This document shows, piece by piece, positions 51,238 to 63,500 of a DNA stretch of 64,000 bases. Position 1 is the first letter of the stretch. Each line of letters starts with the position of its first letter. Under the pieces are notes generated by a model that was not told the origin of the DNA, ran no database searches, and worked only from the letters and a program-made list of their open reading frames with translations. Origin of the DNA: Trebouxia sp. TZW2008 (Eukaryota > Chlorophyta > Trebouxiophyceae > Trebouxiales > Trebouxiaceae); the NCBI GenBank assembly GCA_002118135.1, contig BDIU01000378.1, positions 62,001 to 126,000 of the forward strand, read 5' to 3'. Position numbers and translations under genes: made by a program.

Positions 51238-51299
<62 letters not shown>

Positions 51300-51741
51300 G
51301 GTTTGGCTACGAGTGCGCATACTTGTAGACGGCACCGTTCTGTTTGACGCAGCCGTGCCTGCAGATCAGACCAGAAGAAGCATTGCTCAATTGATCTCAA
51401 TCTTTTGTTCAGCACACAAACTGATCAACGAGCTGACCCACAGCTGAGAGTGTGTGCTAGCTCCATGAGTTTGAAGCAGAAGTGACGCTGCTTGATGAAG
51501 AGCGCAGCGTACCCTTCAAAGTCAGCGAGCCTACCTGCGGTCTGCTGGGTCTCCCTGCGTCGGCTGGCACTGATGCCGACACGCTGAGACACATCCTTCG
51601 AAACCGGACCTGGGTAGGCAAGGATGGTGTTACTTGCGTGTGACGTAAGCGCAGAGACCGGGCCAAGACCGACACGCAGTTCATGTGCGTACCTTGCGTT
51701 CGTTTACCGGCGTTGTTACTGTCGACCTTTGCCGATACCAT
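37734..51741 (-). CDS. Large gene C: third paralogue with rebuilt middle, ~1,654 aa
   Basis: Seventeen exons, from the start downward: 51693..51741, 51535..51609, 51065..51358, 50614..50847, 50237..50374, 48797..48927, 47390..47612, 46215..46616, 45648..45925, 44782..45114, 44068..44272, 43364..43434, 42129..42990, 40948..41063, 39265..40132, 38049..38695, 37734..37772. They sum to 4,965 bases with phases kept. The N-terminus and 3' half match A and B; exon 13 is again 862 bases. The coiled-coil region differs: there are no SWQQQ repeats, but other E/Q/L-rich exons and a LEAEVARLQ zipper exon. The polyQ tract has about 21 residues. Exon 44782..45114 fuses two exons that are separate in A. The first acidic block is split into a 116-base exon plus a large D/S/Q exon. 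The last exon encodes EPPKRLRWGLNH. Exon choice between 46.6 and 50 kb is the least certain. Confidence 0.65.
41285..41445 (-). repeat. Dispersed ~150-bp element, copy 2 (intron of gene C)
   Basis: Read on the minus strand it shows ATAAGGACA and GTAAGGATA units and ATTCTGACTGCAGTGG, matching the copies at 29972 and 56690. It lies in the intron between the 862-base exon and the next exon. Confidence 0.65.
41758..41832. repeat. GC-rich palindromic patch built on GGGGTA
   Basis: Two adjacent inverted repeats are visible: GATACCCC/GGGGTATC around AA, and GGGGTAC/GTACCCC around GGGGAGTT. GGGGTA-like motifs occur about four times in 60 bases. The composition stands out from the AT-richer intron around it. 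Confidence 0.7.
45955..46150. repeat. (GACA)n-rich simple repeat in an intron of gene C
   Basis: Imperfect CAGA/GACA units fill most of the intron between exons 46215..46616 and 45648..45925. The matching intron of gene D (63515-63745) has the same kind of repeat, so it existed before C and D separated. Confidence 0.9.
47040..47400 (-). repeat. Tandem copies of an exon segment (QTAAI type) in gene C
   Basis: Three related minus-strand segments lie near 47390-47470, 47217-47290 and 47040-47110. The first two encode ERQTAAIGWPQSPTHAS and EGQTAAIDSPQIPTYAP; the third is decayed. Only the first fits the gene model in phase. Confidence 0.6.
47540..48228 (-). repeat. Tandem decayed copies of an exon start (IEDVT type) and a short inverted repeat
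   Basis: The start of exon 47390..47612 (VRRRASTSITEHVTGIEDVT) has weaker copies with IED-like segments near 47795-47855, 47960-48015 and 48120-48165. 48137-48160 and 48205-48228 form an inverted pair of 24 bases with one mismatch. Confidence 0.55.
48290..48780. repeat. Diverged ~100-bp tandem repeat, non-coding
   Basis: The motif CATCAG...CCAGGAC followed by CACAGTCACAG-like sequence recurs near 48370, 48500 and 48610, with a weaker trace near 48730. It falls in an intron of gene C. Open frames here are not supported by splice signals. Confidence 0.45.
48797..49790. repeat. Amplified leucine-zipper exon array, including one inverted copy (gene C)
   Basis: Copies of an exon beginning after GTTGCAG with GSGxxxKVxxLEAEVA lie on the minus strand at 48797..48927 (used in the gene model), about 48985-49040, 49223-49314, about 49395-49440 (decayed) and about 49725-49780 (decayed). 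One copy, about 49129-49222, is in the opposite orientation directly against the 49223-49314 copy, making a hairpin-like pair. Confidence 0.7.
51237..51299 (-). repeat. CAG/CAA repeat encoding about 21 glutamines (gene C exon 3)
   Basis: The uninterrupted Gln run follows RTRSQT. CAA codons break the CAG run at two places on the coding strand. Genes A and B have only seven and four Gln at this site. Confidence 0.9.
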
Positions 51742-52160
51742 CTTGTTGACTTCTGATTGGCGTTCTCACTTGAAATGTTACTATGGCAAACAGTCAAGAA
51801 ACTAGCTTATGCCGACACCTCTTTAGCTCGTATTAGAGGCTTGCTACAAATTGGCGTGTCAAAGCTGAGCAAAGATGGAATCTCGGTCGCTCAAAAGATC
51901 CAACGCCTCCAAAGCAAGCCTTTCAGGCTTGGCTGTTGTGGGTGCTTGATGCAGTCACTGCATCAGGCCTTTCGGCATAACAGTCCTCACAGAAGTAATC
52001 CGTCAAACCTATCGGGCAACAATTTCCCGTATCATGCTCAAGTTTGCTTCGCAACGTGTTGATGCCAACTGTGGAAAGGACTGCAAAGCTGACAAAGCAG
52101 ACAGCTGAAGCCAAGCGAAATTCAGAACACACAGATTAGTCATACTGAACTTGCCGATGC
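51742..52160 (-). promoter_or_regulatory. Conserved 5' flank of gene C
   Basis: This is similar to the regions upstream of A and B, including ATGACTAATCTG on the minus strand near 52147, but more diverged. It is a likely promoter and 5' UTR. Confidence 0.45.
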
Positions 52161-52740
52161 ACTTGCTCTCTGCATGCAGCTGCAAATGCAGACCTTTAAT
52201 TGCGCGATATGACTCGGCACGCAAGTATTCAGCCGTTGAATGGTACTTCGGATCATACAGGCTCAGCTTCACTGAGCAAACTTGGTGGTAGCGGTGCGAT
52301 CGGATGTTTCGACCGGATGTTCTGGCCAGTGTCAATGGACGCTAAACAGGCTGCGAAAGACGCCCAAGTGCGTCGGTCGCGGTCTGCTTAGCAGCAGAAG
52401 TAGCGCCATATGGATCAACAAATTTTGTCGTAAGTTGAAGTCAAGCCAAGTTGGCCTAGCCAGATTTTGGTATTGGCATGCACTACACAGTTCTTGAGTC
52501 TTACTGATCTTGAGGATCACAAACATGTCCACGCTTTGACTTGCACGTCACAGCGACAGCACGATGTATCAAGGGCTTGTGTCAGTGGACTACCTTGTGT
52601 TGTCGCATTTTTTGACCATATGCTGCTGCGATTGATACAAACAGCAAAAAACTCAAACGTACAAATTGCACAATTCTGCTTTTAAGTCATTTCTGCTGGG
52701 CAGCATATCAGTTTCCAGCGCTTTCACCCCCAAGTTTACG

Positions 52741-53730
52741 GGAACATTACATGGCATGAAGGTCAGTCCTGTGGCACAGCATCAACATCTCCATGCTAAT
52801 CTCACTTCTCATGACACATCGGGGTTGCACGTGCTTGCCCATGTATGATTTCCTGACGGCAGCATTTGGCAGCAGCAGCAGCAGCACATATGCACCTCTT
52901 TTTACTGGATCTGCAGCAGGCACTGTTTCAGTGATTGCCACATCGCCTCTGGAGTTGCTGAAGACTTACATGCAGGCAGCGCGCGCTAGCCATACTCCAC
53001 AAGGCCCTTTTGCTGCTGGCTCAGCGTTGTCACTGTTAATGGCGCTGCAGCAAATGCAATTTGACATGAAGGTAAGCAAACTGTCTGTGGTGAGGAGGGT
53101 GTAGGGTGTGGATGCTAATTGTGCAAATTGGTGCAGCATCAGCGTCTTGCATGCACATCTATTGCACATGTCAGTCTTGCATGCAAGCAATTGCACACCC
53201 CAGCAATGGCGCATTGCAAGCGTGTTTGCGGCTTGAAAGCATGTTTTGCAGCTGAGCTGCGTGCTGCTTTGTGGTCCAACTGTTGCTTTTCAAGCTGTGA
53301 GGCATAGAAGCAGCCAAGCATGTGATGACAAACTTGCCACAATCCAGGGCAAATAGCCCTTGCTTCAAGCAAAATCAGGGGATTGCAAAAACGACCCTGC
53401 AGCAGTCTTCAACACTTGTGCTGACCATGCTTGCAGGGACCCAGATCACAGTAAGTCAGCAGCCTGTAAAGACGCTGTGTGATGTTGTGAAGACAAATTC
53501 TGTATCAATGTTTATTTGCTTACAAGGAGACAAAGCTGTAGACAAGAGATGCTCAGCTTCCACACAAGGTGGCTTTGGACTGCCTGATTCATGTGGCAAA
53601 GACAGGAGGGGCAAAAGCCTTGTGGTCAGGCTGGGAGACCCGCACATTGAGCACTGCTGCAGCACACAGCAGTATCGTGTCTAGCTCTGAGCTTTGCATG
53701 GGAATGTACACCACACAGTACATCAGCTGA
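52741..53730 (+). pseudogene. Carrier pseudogene (parts of exons 4 and 5), copy 3
   Basis: An exon 4 remnant (about 52741..53071) keeps CLPMYDFL, SPLELLKT and the donor, but a small deletion near 52760 shifts the frame and exons 1-3 are missing. An exon 5 remnant (53437..53730) has lost its first half by an internal deletion joining the start to TLCDVVKT. It has further frame damage but keeps the 3' end up to a TGA at 53730. The exon 4 remnant retains PLE at the second signature. Confidence 0.88.
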
Positions 53731-54583
53731 AATTCAGAGAGCAATAGAGTGCTTGTCCCTGGACAACATTGCATCATAGGCTGCATTAGCAACCATGCAA
53801 GTCCTGTTGAAGCTACGCTTTTGCTTCTTCAGTCATGTACTTAAGTACTTCCTGGTGTTGTGCTGCTGCTTGCCAGCACTAGCTTTGTGGCAATGCAAAG
53901 CCATTGCATGCCTGTGCGCATGCCTGTGGATATATGATTGCTAATCAATGCTGCCGTTTCAAGCAAGCGGCTTGTGACTTGATCAAGGCTGTTGACATTG
54001 GGTTTGTAAGATGCTCGTAGACAGCACGGTAAATCTCAGCATGCATTGCATTAAGATCATTGCATCTGCAACAGAAGCAGTGCAATAGAAGTTGCTGCAG
54101 CATGCGCTGTTGCAGCAATGTCATATGAGGCATCTCCACTGATGCGGCTTGGTCTGTGAAACAGTTTACAATGTCGTTGTGCACTATCCTGAACATATAA
54201 CATCACCTTTTTAACCACGCCTGATTCTCATCTAGACTTCAGCGCAGAAGGCCTAAGACAACTATGGTACAAATGCAGCTTTTTCATTGAATCAACACAA
54301 TTGTGCAACATTTCAAACAATATAAATGTGAGTCAGATCAAATTTTGCATCATAAAATTTCAAACCGCCAACAAGCTGTCAGCTTCACACTGCTCAGCAC
54401 CGCTCTGAAGGATATTCTGGATCAGATGGTCTGAACAACAGGTCAGGTACAACCAAAGGCGCAAGCTGTGGCCAACAACTACAACCAATGCAACACACAG
54501 TCTGCGGGCACTTCTGGAAGGCTGTCAACGAAATTATTTCAGACGGTAAACTCAATCATGGTAGTCTGATAGGGCCAATGTGC
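53731..54583. other. Convergent intergenic region, no gene seen
   Basis: It contains the conserved carrier 3' flank (about 53750-53920) and the 3' flank of gene D. I see nothing else supportable. Confidence 0.5.
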
Positions 54584-57500
54584 CTACAGACGCCTGAGTC
54601 TCTTGGGAGGCACCTGCAGCATTGCATCAATGGGTCACACTGTGCCCAGACAAACTGCGATTTGTGCTTTTGATATATTGCCAAAGTCTAGATGGCTTTG
54701 GTGGTGGTGTGCTAGAATGTGCTAATCACTGTGACAATGTCTTTGTGTCATTTTCAGATGCATCCAGATGCTAACACATGTATCTGAGCTGCAACAAGCA
54801 ATGCAAGGCCAATGTGTAGCAAATGGAAGAGCAAGGCGTCAAGCAGTCAATGCTGATGGCATGACGCCTTCTATACAGGAAACAACAAAGCATACCTGGC
54901 TCTCAAGATCCTCATCAAACTGCCGCTTGATGCCTTGTGTGGCAACTGTGGCAGTGTCCTCTTCTTTCCCCTCATCAACCATTGCTACATCCTCATGCTC
55001 TACTTCTGCAGCTGACTCCTGACCCAACTGAACATCCTGTGTGGCTGCACATTCTGTGACATCAGCAACACCGTCGTCTGTGACTGCAGGTGCTGTTTGT
55101 GACACCTCAGCTGTGCTCTGCATCTGCCCAGCCACATTGTACTCCCATGGTCCACTACCATTGACAAAATCAGATGTCAATTGCTCAAAAAGGCCACACC
55201 GTGAAATGAAGCTCAGGCTCACATTGCTCTGGCAGCATCTGCTGCTGCTGGCAGTTGGGTGCCTGCTGCTGTGCCTGCTGCTGCCGGCAGTCTGGTACCC
55301 TGGGCTGCAGCTGTCCATCAAGCAGTCTGTTGCTGATGGTCAGCAAATCAGCTGCCATCACTCCAGGGTCTGTTGCAGGCCTGAAATGCCTGTACCACGG
55401 CTCGCTGCGAGTCTTGTGAGGCCAAGGTGGTTTGTCATCAAGGGATGATGCTACGTCTTCATTGTCACTGACTGCACCCTCATCTTCACTCATGACGGCA
55501 CCCTGATGTTCACTCCCTGCAGCATACAGTTGATGTCTTAGTCAACATGCAGAGCTGCTGCATGAGTGGCACAGACCTTTCAAGCAATGACAACGCCCGT
55601 GTAAGACATACCCTGTTGAGGCAAAAAGGACAGCTGAGCATGAGTGACTGTGGCAGAGTGTACAAGTGTCGGTGCAACAGACATTGCTATGCCTCAAGAA
55701 TTTTCATAATGAGCAGCAAAGCCTGGTGCAGACGCTCAGTCATCACGAAGAAGGATTAAGTGAAGCGTCAGCGCTTTGCAGAAGAGGGTGTTGCACACTG
55801 TCAACACCACATAAGCGCCACAAATCCTTGTTTTACAGAGCTTCTGTTGGTCACTGCCAATATCAAAAAAATGAAAGGGGCTGTGAATGATGGTAGATAA
55901 TGTCAGTTCCATAGTGCTATCAATAATGCACTCCTGGCATTTGCAGCAAGTGAGTGCATGTATTATTACCTTCAGCAGCAGCTGCACCATTTGTACTGGC
56001 ATCTGACACCTGCTCAGCGCCATTGTCACCTTGCTTTGAAGCTGCCGTGCCTAACAGCATTTGGGCTGCTGCAGCATCTGGGTCTGAGTCACTGTCACCA
56101 TCTGACTGAGTGCTGCTGCGACTGGACTTGAACTTGTCACCTCCCTCAGTGCTGCTGCTCTTCAAGACAACCTTAGGGGTGTAGGCTGAGGGCATGAGCA
56201 GATCATGGAGGAGAGGGTCCGATCCAAACATCCTGCGCACCAGCTGTGCAGTCCTCTCAGCTGCTTGCTGTCGGTGAGCCTGCTGTGCCTGCTGTGCAGG
56301 CTGTGGCTGCTGCTGAGCCTGCTGTGCATCCTCAGAGGGACCAGGCTCTGAGTCTGAGTCACCTTCGTGCATGGTGTCATCCTCATCTGCATCAAGGTCA
56401 TAGATGTCATGCGTCGGCAGATGGTATGCATTGGCAGAAATAGTGTGACCCACTGTGAGACACTTTCAGGTGATCTGCAGCATTGCAGGAGCTTCACACA
56501 CTGACACAGATGGTTTTGAGCTGATTTCAGCAAGCAAGAAGGCAAGCATGCACTGATGTGCAGGTTTGTTGCAGCATGTAGGATGCCTTTTCGCTTGCTA
56601 TTGCATCCATTCAGACCCTAGTCAAGTGTATATACACAATGATGTGACTCTCAATCATGCAGCTTGCACTAATCTGTGTTTGAGAGTAGCCCCTACAAAA
56701 ACTGCTCTTTGTAAGGACACTCGATGCAAGGACATTTTGAATGTAAGAACAATGCAACTGAGAACCAATTACTTCATTCTGACTGCATTGGCACCTCTGA
56801 TCAAGGACAACTTGATATAAGGGCAATTTATTGGGAAGCGAAGCAGTTATTCTAAAGAGTGCGCCATTGTACCTGTATCGGCCTGCCCAGCAGCTGTGTC
56901 TGGAGAGGGCTCGCTCAGACTGCTTGAGCCATCTGTGCTGAAGGGCACTGCAACTGAACCCAAATCAGCTGCATCACCTTCTGGTGCACTGCTTGCCAAA
57001 GGCGTCCCTTCATGCGATGCTGTGTCAGACGGGTAACGCATGTCCAGCCAGTCATCATCTTCGTCACCATGGACGTAGTAGCCCTGGTCATCCTCAAAGA
57101 CAGGCTCCTGTGCATCTGGCTCATCATCAGCCTGCTCGTCCTGCTGCTGCTGCTGTGGCCACATGCGCACATCGTCATCAGCATCTTCAAAGCAGTAGGC
57201 GTAGTCGTTGTCATCACCATTGTCATCTTCATCACTAGGGTTGTCGAGGGTGGCATTTGGTATGCGGCATAGTTTGTGTTTAGTGGAAATACACTCACAC
57301 TTGGCACCATCCTGCATAAGGCAACCAGAGGCTGTCATTGTTTGCATAGCGTCTGCCAACAGCATGAGCACAAATGCAACAGATAACAAAGGTAAGTCTT
57401 CTACAAGCAGCAATCAAACATGCAGGATGCTTCAAGTCTGAGTGACGTCAGTTGTTTCACAATTGGTACCCAACAGTAAGGCTGTGAAGAATCAGGAAAG

Positions 57501-60500
57501 CTTTGATGTAACTCAGCTGTGCAAGCAGATTTGTTGGGTGTGGGATTTGCATCATTGCTGCAGGATGAGTGAAAGAGTAATTGATATCAGCCTCTACTTT
57601 TGTCTGTGCATTGATTGCCAAGCTGAAACATGTAGCAACTAGCCGAAGAGCTGGCAACAGGCTGTAGATTAATGTAATGCTGCTGATAATACCAGAGGAG
57701 AGCAATCCATAGCCTTAGCTCTGATTTTCTTTGTCTGAAACCTTGCCATACAGCCAGAAGCTGGCCAAGAAGCTAACCTGGAAACGCAGCTGGTCAAGAA
57801 GCTGGTGAGAAGCTGTAGATAGAGCTTACCGGCAATGCCAGCACAGAGCTGTTGTGTGTGGCCGTGCATAAGTCACTGTTTCTGCCTCTGCAGAATGGGT
57901 CCCGGTATCTTTGGAAAACTGTGTTCACCACTCTGCCTGCATGCAGAGAAAGAAGGGGTCAGCTTAGATACTAAGCGTCAGATATTCATTTCACGTCATC
58001 AGTACGTTTTATGTTTCAGCCAGACAGCAATTCCGATCGCATGCACCGTACAGTGGCAATCACTAGCCGCTCATGAGATTCAGACACCTAAGGTATGGTG
58101 ACCGTTGGTAAGCACCAGGACGTCGATCTGATGAAACCGGCTTCCAGCCAAAACAGAGACTGTGCTGTATATAGGCTAATTCTGGTGTTGCACTCACAAC
58201 TGGCCCTGTATCAAGTCAAGATAGGTGATGTTTCATGGTCATTGCTGAAATGCAGAACTGGGCTGACTGGCAGACCCCTGGCTGATAGGACTGTTCTGAA
58301 CAAGCTGTGCACATCACTGCCTAGTATCAGATTCCAATGAGCATTGACTTGAGGAATGCTAACTACACCAGACTGGAGTCCATGCTTTCAAGCAAAAAGC
58401 CTGCAGCTGGGAGCAACCTCACGCAGGGCATCGTCGTACAATGGCATGCAGTAAATCACCACAGTCTCCAATGTAGTGATTGTTATCCACGAACTTTGCA
58501 TGGTGCGTATTTCATTGGCACCGTTACTGTGCTTCTTTCACGCTTTAGCAATGCATCTCAGTGATGCATACGCTCAAGTCCTAGACATTGCCTACTACAT
58601 ATTGTGTGTTGAGTATGATGAATCACGGATGCCACGGTCCCATGTTGCCTGATGACTCCAGAAGCATTGAAGACGACGTTCAGGTTTTGTTGTTTCTGCC
58701 AAAATCAACGAGCAATCAGGCAACAGGGTACTGATTGATTGCTAGACTTCTCATCAGGCGACATGTAGTCAGCAACTCATACGACTGCGTGTTACAAAAA
58801 GACGGTTTGTGATGGGCGAGCTCACCTGTGGGGGAAGCCTGATGCTGACTGAAGCGGTCCTCATTGGCAGGCCTTCCAAGCCATCCAACCTGGAACGGCG
58901 GTGGGAGCTGGGGGTGTCTCCTTATGTACTCTGGCACAGCAGACACATCATAGCCCTGGGAAGAATCAGCAGCCCCTTTTGACTGCTCAGCAGCCTCCTG
59001 CTCGGCAGCCTCCTGCTCAGCAGCCTCCTGCTCGGCAGCCTCCTGCTCAGCGAAGATCTGCTCAGATTCCCTCCCCCTCCGCACAGCCAATGCCTCCTGC
59101 AGACAACATCACCAATTCTGCTGTTGTTTGACTGATATACACAGAAGTCAAAATGCCACATTTGACTTGTGCTGTCAGAGCAGACACTTGACATCAAACC
59201 CTCATGTCATGTGTGCAGAACACAAGAGCAGGGTAACCAGACAGCTATGATGAGCCAGCAGTGGTGTCGTGCTTCACAGCCTTACCTCGTCAATTGTGTA
59301 CGGTACGATGGCCTCTGCTTGCGCCTGTGGCAGTTCAGCCATACTCATGCAGCTTGTGAAACCCTCCTCAGGCTGTGATGGAGGGTCTGAGACCTGCTGC
59401 TCAGCATCCTGTGAGTCAGGAGCACTTTCATCATCACCTGCAGCGCAGCCCAACCCTACTTGAACGGATGCATTGTCTGGCAGTGCAGACTGCGAAGCAG
59501 TGACGGTCACAGCTATTCAGCGTTTGAGAAGCAGCAGTAGGAGACTGCTGATGCAGATGGCAGCAAGTGTCTGCGTACACGCACAGCCTGAGTCGCCTAC
59601 TTCAGCACTACTGTCAAAAAGCGCTGCTCATTGCAAGGCATTTTTGTGGTGAATAATGCAGTGGCTTGATGATGGTGGCCATGGCATGCAGTCAATGAAT
59701 GCAGCAAGCTTTTGTGCATGATTTTGCAAGCTGATGAGCATCAGCTGGGCACCTTGCCTGCAGTGCACAAGCCATGCTTGCAAAACTGCACACAACAAAT
59801 CTGATGGTGAATTGCATGAGACTTGAGCCAACAAAAGCTTACTGATCATCATGTGCCACAGCTGTAGGTTGATTGCTGCAGCTGTGCGCAGCAGCAGCTG
59901 TGAACAGTAGCAAGATGTAGCGGCTGATGACAATGCAAGCCTCACCTGCACTCTCTGTGTATGTTGCCATGTAGCCAGCTGCCCGTGACTGGTCTACAGC
60001 ATCAGCATCAGTCCCAGACACGACCTCCTCAGACGTCCTCTCAGGAACATCTTCTTGGAATCTGGCCTTCTTGACAAAGGGCTGCACCTCTGCCTTGCTC
60101 TGCAATGCAGGTTAGATCTTCTCAGAGTACAACTACAAACAGGTGAGCAGATGCGCATGTGCCTCAACTGAGAAGAGCCTGTGCATGAGCTGAAGCTTGA
60201 GCCAAATGCATGCATCAAAAGTCAAAGACAGCTATGCGACCCAAAACTGCTGCACACATGTCCTGCCAAGCTGTCACTGCTGAGACTGAATGCATATACA
60301 GTAGCACAAGCTGTTCATATGGCAGCATGTAGCAACAGCTGCTTCTGGGAACAAGCAGCTTTTGTACATGATGCAGAAGCAATGTAAGGTAGATTCAAGC
60401 AGCCTGATAACACAGGTCACTGATACCTCTGAAATGAGCTCTGGATCTGAGCGCTTTTGGCCAGGCGCCGCCTTGGCTGGTGCAGTGGGCCGCTCTGACT

Positions 60501-63500
60501 TCTTGCCAGCTCGCAAGCTGCCATTCTTCTTCTTGTGCCCAATGACACCCATCGCCTCCGACTGTTGCAGTGCCCTGAGTGAGATCGGCATCCATTGCAC
60601 TGACTAGATGGTCCACACTATCTCCACTGTGGATGTCACCACCCATGTCCTGCTGCACAGTGTCTGAGCCATTGCCTGTGCCTACACCTGCGCAAATGGA
60701 ATCCATAAGACACAGATGCACCAGCCAGAAGTTGTGATTAACGTCCATGGTCATGATTTTTGGACATGCTGCTCCAAGGGAGTATTTGTACAGTTTTGAG
60801 GGACCTCAAGAAGCAGAAATGCTTGCCAAATCAAGCTGTGATTAATTCATTGCTACTGTGAATAAACAAGATGCACACACAGTACTGCACACATTTACTG
60901 CCAGGACAGGAAATCAGCAGTACAAGACTATGATGCACTCAAACAGCATGATCTGGCAACAAGGGAACATAGCAAGCACAATGATACCTTGCTGCTGTGC
61001 AGTTGAAAGGCCTTCTGCCTCAGGAGACCCAGCCTTACTAGTAGCCAGCATGACTGCCTGGGCAGGGTCAGCAGACAGGACAGCGATTTGATGCTGGGAG
61101 CCTGTCAGACTGCTACTGGCGCCACCAGTTGAGTTCTCAGCTACACTGCCACTGTCAGCCTCCGTTGCTTCATCTCCAGTAGGGGCTGTGACTGTGTGAT
61201 CAGCAGTGTCAACATCAGCCATGTTCGCATCGTCACTGCCTTCTGTATCACTGAACTCTCCATTAGGCACATTCACATTGCCTGTAGACAAGTGAGCAGT
61301 TGTTGAGGGCAAGCAGCAGTTCAACAAAGAACCCAAGCTTGTCATGAGATGCACAGTACGTCACAATCAACCAGGCAGATCAGTGTGCCCTGCGCAGACA
61401 TATGTACACATGCACTATATACGTCCACAAATATATGTATTCTATTGTGATCCTCTAGTATGTCTGTACGACATATGTCTGCACACACATGCATGTGTTG
61501 ATGTACCGTCTCATGTATATTTGTATGTACAAACAGGCCATCAGACTGCATTGAGGCTGCTGGACAAGCTCAAAGCAAATTTAGCCTTGACTAACATGTG
61601 GCCAATAGGGCAGCATGCACATATTGGGCACCCTGTATGCATTGTGCATTCGAGCCAGCAGCAAAGTGAGCTGACCTTCATGGACAAATGCAGGTCCTTG
61701 GGTGGCCTCAGAACCTGCTGCAGCTGTGGCGTCTGGCAGCAGGGCAGGCTGGGTGCAGCGCTGCCCTGCATCTGGTGCCATAGTGCCCTGTAGAGCTGCC
61801 TGGAAAGGCCCTGGCCCCTGCAGCACAGAATTGATCACATCAGAATTTGCACTGGACAGGATGTTTGCAGAGCTTTGGTGACAGGTAGAGCACAAGCAGC
61901 ACACTGTGTCAACAGCTGACCCTGCATCTTTTCTTTTTCCTTTCTATGTGTCCCGTTCAAAGCGGTAAAGCAAGCCAACAATGTTCAAATGCACAACCCT
62001 GACTGGCAGGCTAGACATCGCTATACTGCAATGCAAACAAGCAGGAGACTTTCTCAATCCAACAAACATTGCTTGCTAAGTAGATGCCAGTCATGCAGCA
62101 CCCTGAAGCAGGCATTCAATTGTTGTGCACAAACTGTTTAGCATGCATATTAGCAAGTACATACTGATACACAGTGATGCAGGAAGTCAGGAAAAACAAC
62201 GCGAAACAAGAGGTGATCTGCATATGTCATGGCAAGTTTGACTACCTGGTGATCAGTGACAGTGGTGGCCCTCTTTCTGCCCCTGGCTGGCCTGCTCGTG
62301 TTTGACCCCACCTGTCCCATGCAGAACTCTCCATCAACCACAATGCCTGTATGTACCACACGCTCAAAAGTGTCAACACAAATTTTGTGCTTTCTGATGG
62401 GCAATATCTGACACACTATCAACATGGCGGGCTCTGAAGCTCATAGCTCTGCAACAAAGGCGTTCCTGCTGCATTCCTGCGATAGTACTGAATGCAGAGC
62501 CTAGTGGTAGTAAAAGCATGCTTCGCGTACACAAGGGTACAGAGCGTGTAAATGCCTCAGCAGGATAACAGGCAGACATAGATGATGTTGACAAATGGTG
62601 AATAATGGCAACGCGCTGTTGCTTGGCAAGATAACAGGCAAGATATGGATGCTGTCAACAGATGTTGTATGCGGACCCATTGCAGCACTGACCTGTGGAA
62701 GCTTGAGCGCCATCTGTGGTGCTCTGTGAAGAGTTCACCATGCCTGAAGCACCCTCCTCTGTGCCTGGCCTGTATCTCTTGGTGTTGTGGACGCTGGATG
62801 GAGATGGTGATGATGTGGAGCCCTGCATACAGAATCCTGAGTGATCAGAGAGCATGATGCAGGAAGCAACAGCCTGCAACATTCCGTGTGAACGCGACAT
62901 GACATGTCACGAGTGGCAAGTCTTGACGCTCATATTGACTGACTTGCAGCTTTCCAAGGCAGCAATTGGCATGCTGAAGCAGAAACATAAGTTGACTGAA
63001 GTTGTCAATTGGCAGGCATACAGCTCGATATACAGCAGAGAAGCTGTGACAGCATGTCACAAAAGCCTTGCAATTATTGCGGGATAGACTGATGTGCCTT
63101 GGGTCCCTCCTGCAGGTCACAAAAGCTGATTGCGTGGACATCTGATGTGGCGTCAAGGTTGGGCTGAAGGATCATACCTCAAAGGCAGTGTCAGCAGGGC
63201 GCTTGCCCAGGAGGGAGGGCACTTTCACCTGCCCCATAGCTGTGCCCTTGGCCGGCTCAACAGCCCCTGCCATGGCAGATGGAGCAGCAGAACTGGGTCT
63301 GGTTGTCAACATCCTGTCTGCTGTGCCGACCTCGGTCTCTGAGAACTCTGATGATGCTGCTGTGGCGATGTGACTGCCTTCACTGAGGCCAATTGCATTG
63401 ATACTGGCGGTCCCACCAGCAGCAGCTGGGGGAGGAGCTACAGAGGCATCACCTGGAACAAAGTAACAAAGGGCTGCAGGCATGACCATCTGTGCGGAAC

